6,664 nt of DNA from CAYMNU01 sp964391885 (lineage in GTDB: Archaea > Altiarchaeota > Altiarchaeia > JAFGQM01), in NCBI GenBank assembly GCA_964391885.1, contig CAYMNU010000066.1, forward strand, positions 1-6,664. Reading direction: 5' to 3'. The position numbers and the translations under genes were made by a program. Below, piece by piece: positions 5,871-6,664 of this stretch. Every line of letters begins with the position of its first letter. Within the stretch, counting starts at the first letter, position 1. The notes under the pieces were generated by a model. The model had not been told where the DNA came from. It worked only from the letters and a program-made list of their open reading frames with translations, and did not search any database.

Positions 5871-6529
5871 TGGTTGAGAATAAGCTTTTCTATGCCGGGG
5901 CTGTTTTTGGGATAATATACTTCCCTATTGCCGCGCTATACTATTTTCTCTCCGGCAAATGCCTGATGTATGAGAGCAACCGCCTGTACAGGGCACTCAT
6001 AATCCTGCGCCACGGGGATTGGTACGAAGACAGGCTGGCCAAGACCATAAAATTACTCGAAATAGGCAAGAATACGTCTGTTCTTGAAGTGGGCTGCGGG
6101 GCTGGGAAATTCTCTAAGCGGCTTTTGGGGGCGGGGGCGAAGCTGAAGGCCATAGATATCAACGAGCAGTTCATCTGCAAACTACAGAAGAGCTCAAAAA
6201 AGACCTTTGAGTTGTGCAGTGTGACTGACATGAAGTTTCCGGACGAAAGCTTTGACAGAGCGGTGATGTTTGACGTGCTTCATCACATCAATGGCGATGG
6301 TTATGTGAAGGCACTAAAAGAGATACGAAGAGTGCTGAAGCCCAAGGGCTATGCAGTCATCTGGGAAGGGAGCGAAGGCATCGGTGAGGAATACCTGCCA
6401 CCAAAGCTTGCGCACCTTATGATACGCATCCTCGACGGGGACATCAATTATTTCACAGACATACGCGAGTATTCCGGCGAATTCGGGCTGGAGGAGGTCG
6501 AGCCGCACTGCTTTGTGATGAGGAAGTGA
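5870..6529 (+). CDS. N-terminally membrane-anchored class I SAM-dependent methyltransferase
   Basis: A 219-residue protein. Residues 7-28 (FYAGAVFGIIYFPIAALYYFL) form one hydrophobic helix without a clear cleavage site, so it is probably a membrane anchor. A Rossmann-type methyltransferase domain follows: motif I VLEVGCGAGKFS (71-82) for S-adenosylmethionine, motif II LKAIDINEQF (92-101) with the acidic residue after strand 2, motif post-I SVTDMKFPDESFDRAVMFDV (117-136), then LHHI (137-140) and EIRRVLKPKGYAVIWEG (151-167). The family is clear; the substrate is not. A lipid or another membrane-linked acceptor is suggested only by the anchor. Its ATG overlaps the top6A TAA by 1 base (TAATG), so it is probably translated by coupling. 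A later start at M33 would drop the anchor but loses the overlap, so 5870 is preferred. No role in topoisomerase function is implied by sequence. Confidence 0.85.
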   Translation: MVENKLFYAGAVFGIIYFPIAALYYFLSGKCLMYESNRLYRALIILRHGDWYEDRLAKTIKLLEIGKNTSVLEVGCGAGKFSKRLLGAGAKLKAIDINEQFICKLQKSSKKTFELCSVTDMKFPDESFDRAVMFDVLHHINGDGYVKALKEIRRVLKPKGYAVIWEGSEGIGEEYLPPKLAHLMIRILDGDINYFTDIREYSGEFGLEEVEPHCFVMRK

Positions 6530-6539
6530 TTTATATTTA
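6530..6539 (+). promoter_or_regulatory. TATA box for the gene starting at 6567
   Basis: TTTATATTTA immediately follows the methyltransferase stop codon and starts 37 bases before the next ATG. This is an excellent match to an archaeal TATA box at leaderless-transcript spacing. A second A/T-rich stretch, CTTTATTTATG, lies at 6546-6556 and is probably too close to the start to serve as the box. The element suggests the downstream gene has its own promoter rather than relying on the top6 operon. Confidence 0.55.
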
Positions 6540-6566
6540 CTCACCCTTTATTTATGTGAAATTAAA

Positions 6567-6664
6567 ATGGACCCAAAATCAGAAATAGACAAGGTTTCAA
6601 AGATGCTGGCTAGCGCGGGCTTCAAGCTGCTTGACGTCCAATTCGAGGGCGTGGTGGAGGCGAC
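6567..6664 (+). CDS. N-terminal fragment of an unidentified protein, cut by the window edge
   Basis: An open frame starts at ATG 6567 and continues for 32 codons to the right edge. It begins MDPKSEIDKVSKMLASAGFK and continues LLDVQFEGVVEA. The first 20 residues look like an amphipathic helix leading to a turn at AGF and a beta strand, a pattern seen in many small DNA-binding or nuclease-like folds but not diagnostic. The start is supported by a strong TATA box 37 bases upstream and the absence of a better start. No Shine-Dalgarno is present. I do not recognise the family from so short a piece. Confidence 0.6.
   Translation, partial: MDPKSEIDKVSKMLASAGFKLLDVQFEGVVEA

Noticed and set aside
1..6664. 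CRISPR arrays, tRNA or rRNA genes, insertion sequences and strong hairpin terminators
   Set aside because: By eye I found no spaced direct repeats, tRNA-like cloverleaf, transposase or clear inverted-repeat terminator; almost all of the window is coding, and no gene-free stretch exceeds 100 bases.

Overview
The window looks like archaeal chromosomal DNA. It carries both subunits of DNA topoisomerase VI side by side, a SOSS-B-like single OB-fold protein, frequent ATA, AGG and AGA codons, and TATA-box promoters about 30-35 bases from start codons with no convincing Shine-Dalgarno sequences. Leaderless or short-leader transcription is therefore likely. Genes are tightly packed. I cannot fix the lineage from the sequence alone: a euryarchaeon or a member of a DPANN-type group would both fit.

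Layout. Bases 1-158 (minus strand) hold the N-terminal part of a small protein whose gene runs off the left edge. A 79-base divergent promoter region follows. Bases 238-1414 are a two-gene unit: a 97-residue OB-fold single-stranded nucleic-acid-binding protein and, 4 bases later, a 292-residue membrane transporter of the bile acid:sodium symporter (BASS) type. A 57-base gap holds a clear TATA box. Bases 1472-6529 are a three-gene unit: top6B (ATPase subunit), top6A (DNA-cleaving, Spo11-like subunit) and an N-terminally membrane-anchored class I methyltransferase. These genes are joined by a 1-base gap and then a 1-base overlap (TAATG). A TATA box and the first 32 codons of another gene end the window.

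The main discovery is in top6A. The reading frame is 902 codons, but the topoisomerase part is only 361 residues. Residues 117-657 (bases 3510-5132, 541 residues) are a full-size intein. It has splicing residues Cys1, a T-x-x-H block B, and His-Asn at its end followed by Ser, and it contains a two-motif LAGLIDADG homing endonuclease with both acidic residues present. It sits 22 residues after the catalytic tyrosine pair, between the DNA-cleavage winged-helix domain and the Toprim domain. Active topoisomerase VI should therefore form only after protein splicing.

Top6A and Top6B assemble into an A2B2 enzyme that passes one duplex through another using ATP. Co-transcription of the two subunits is expected. 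The OB-fold protein is a plausible partner in DNA maintenance, but nothing here shows a direct link. The transporter and the methyltransferase may simply be operon neighbours.
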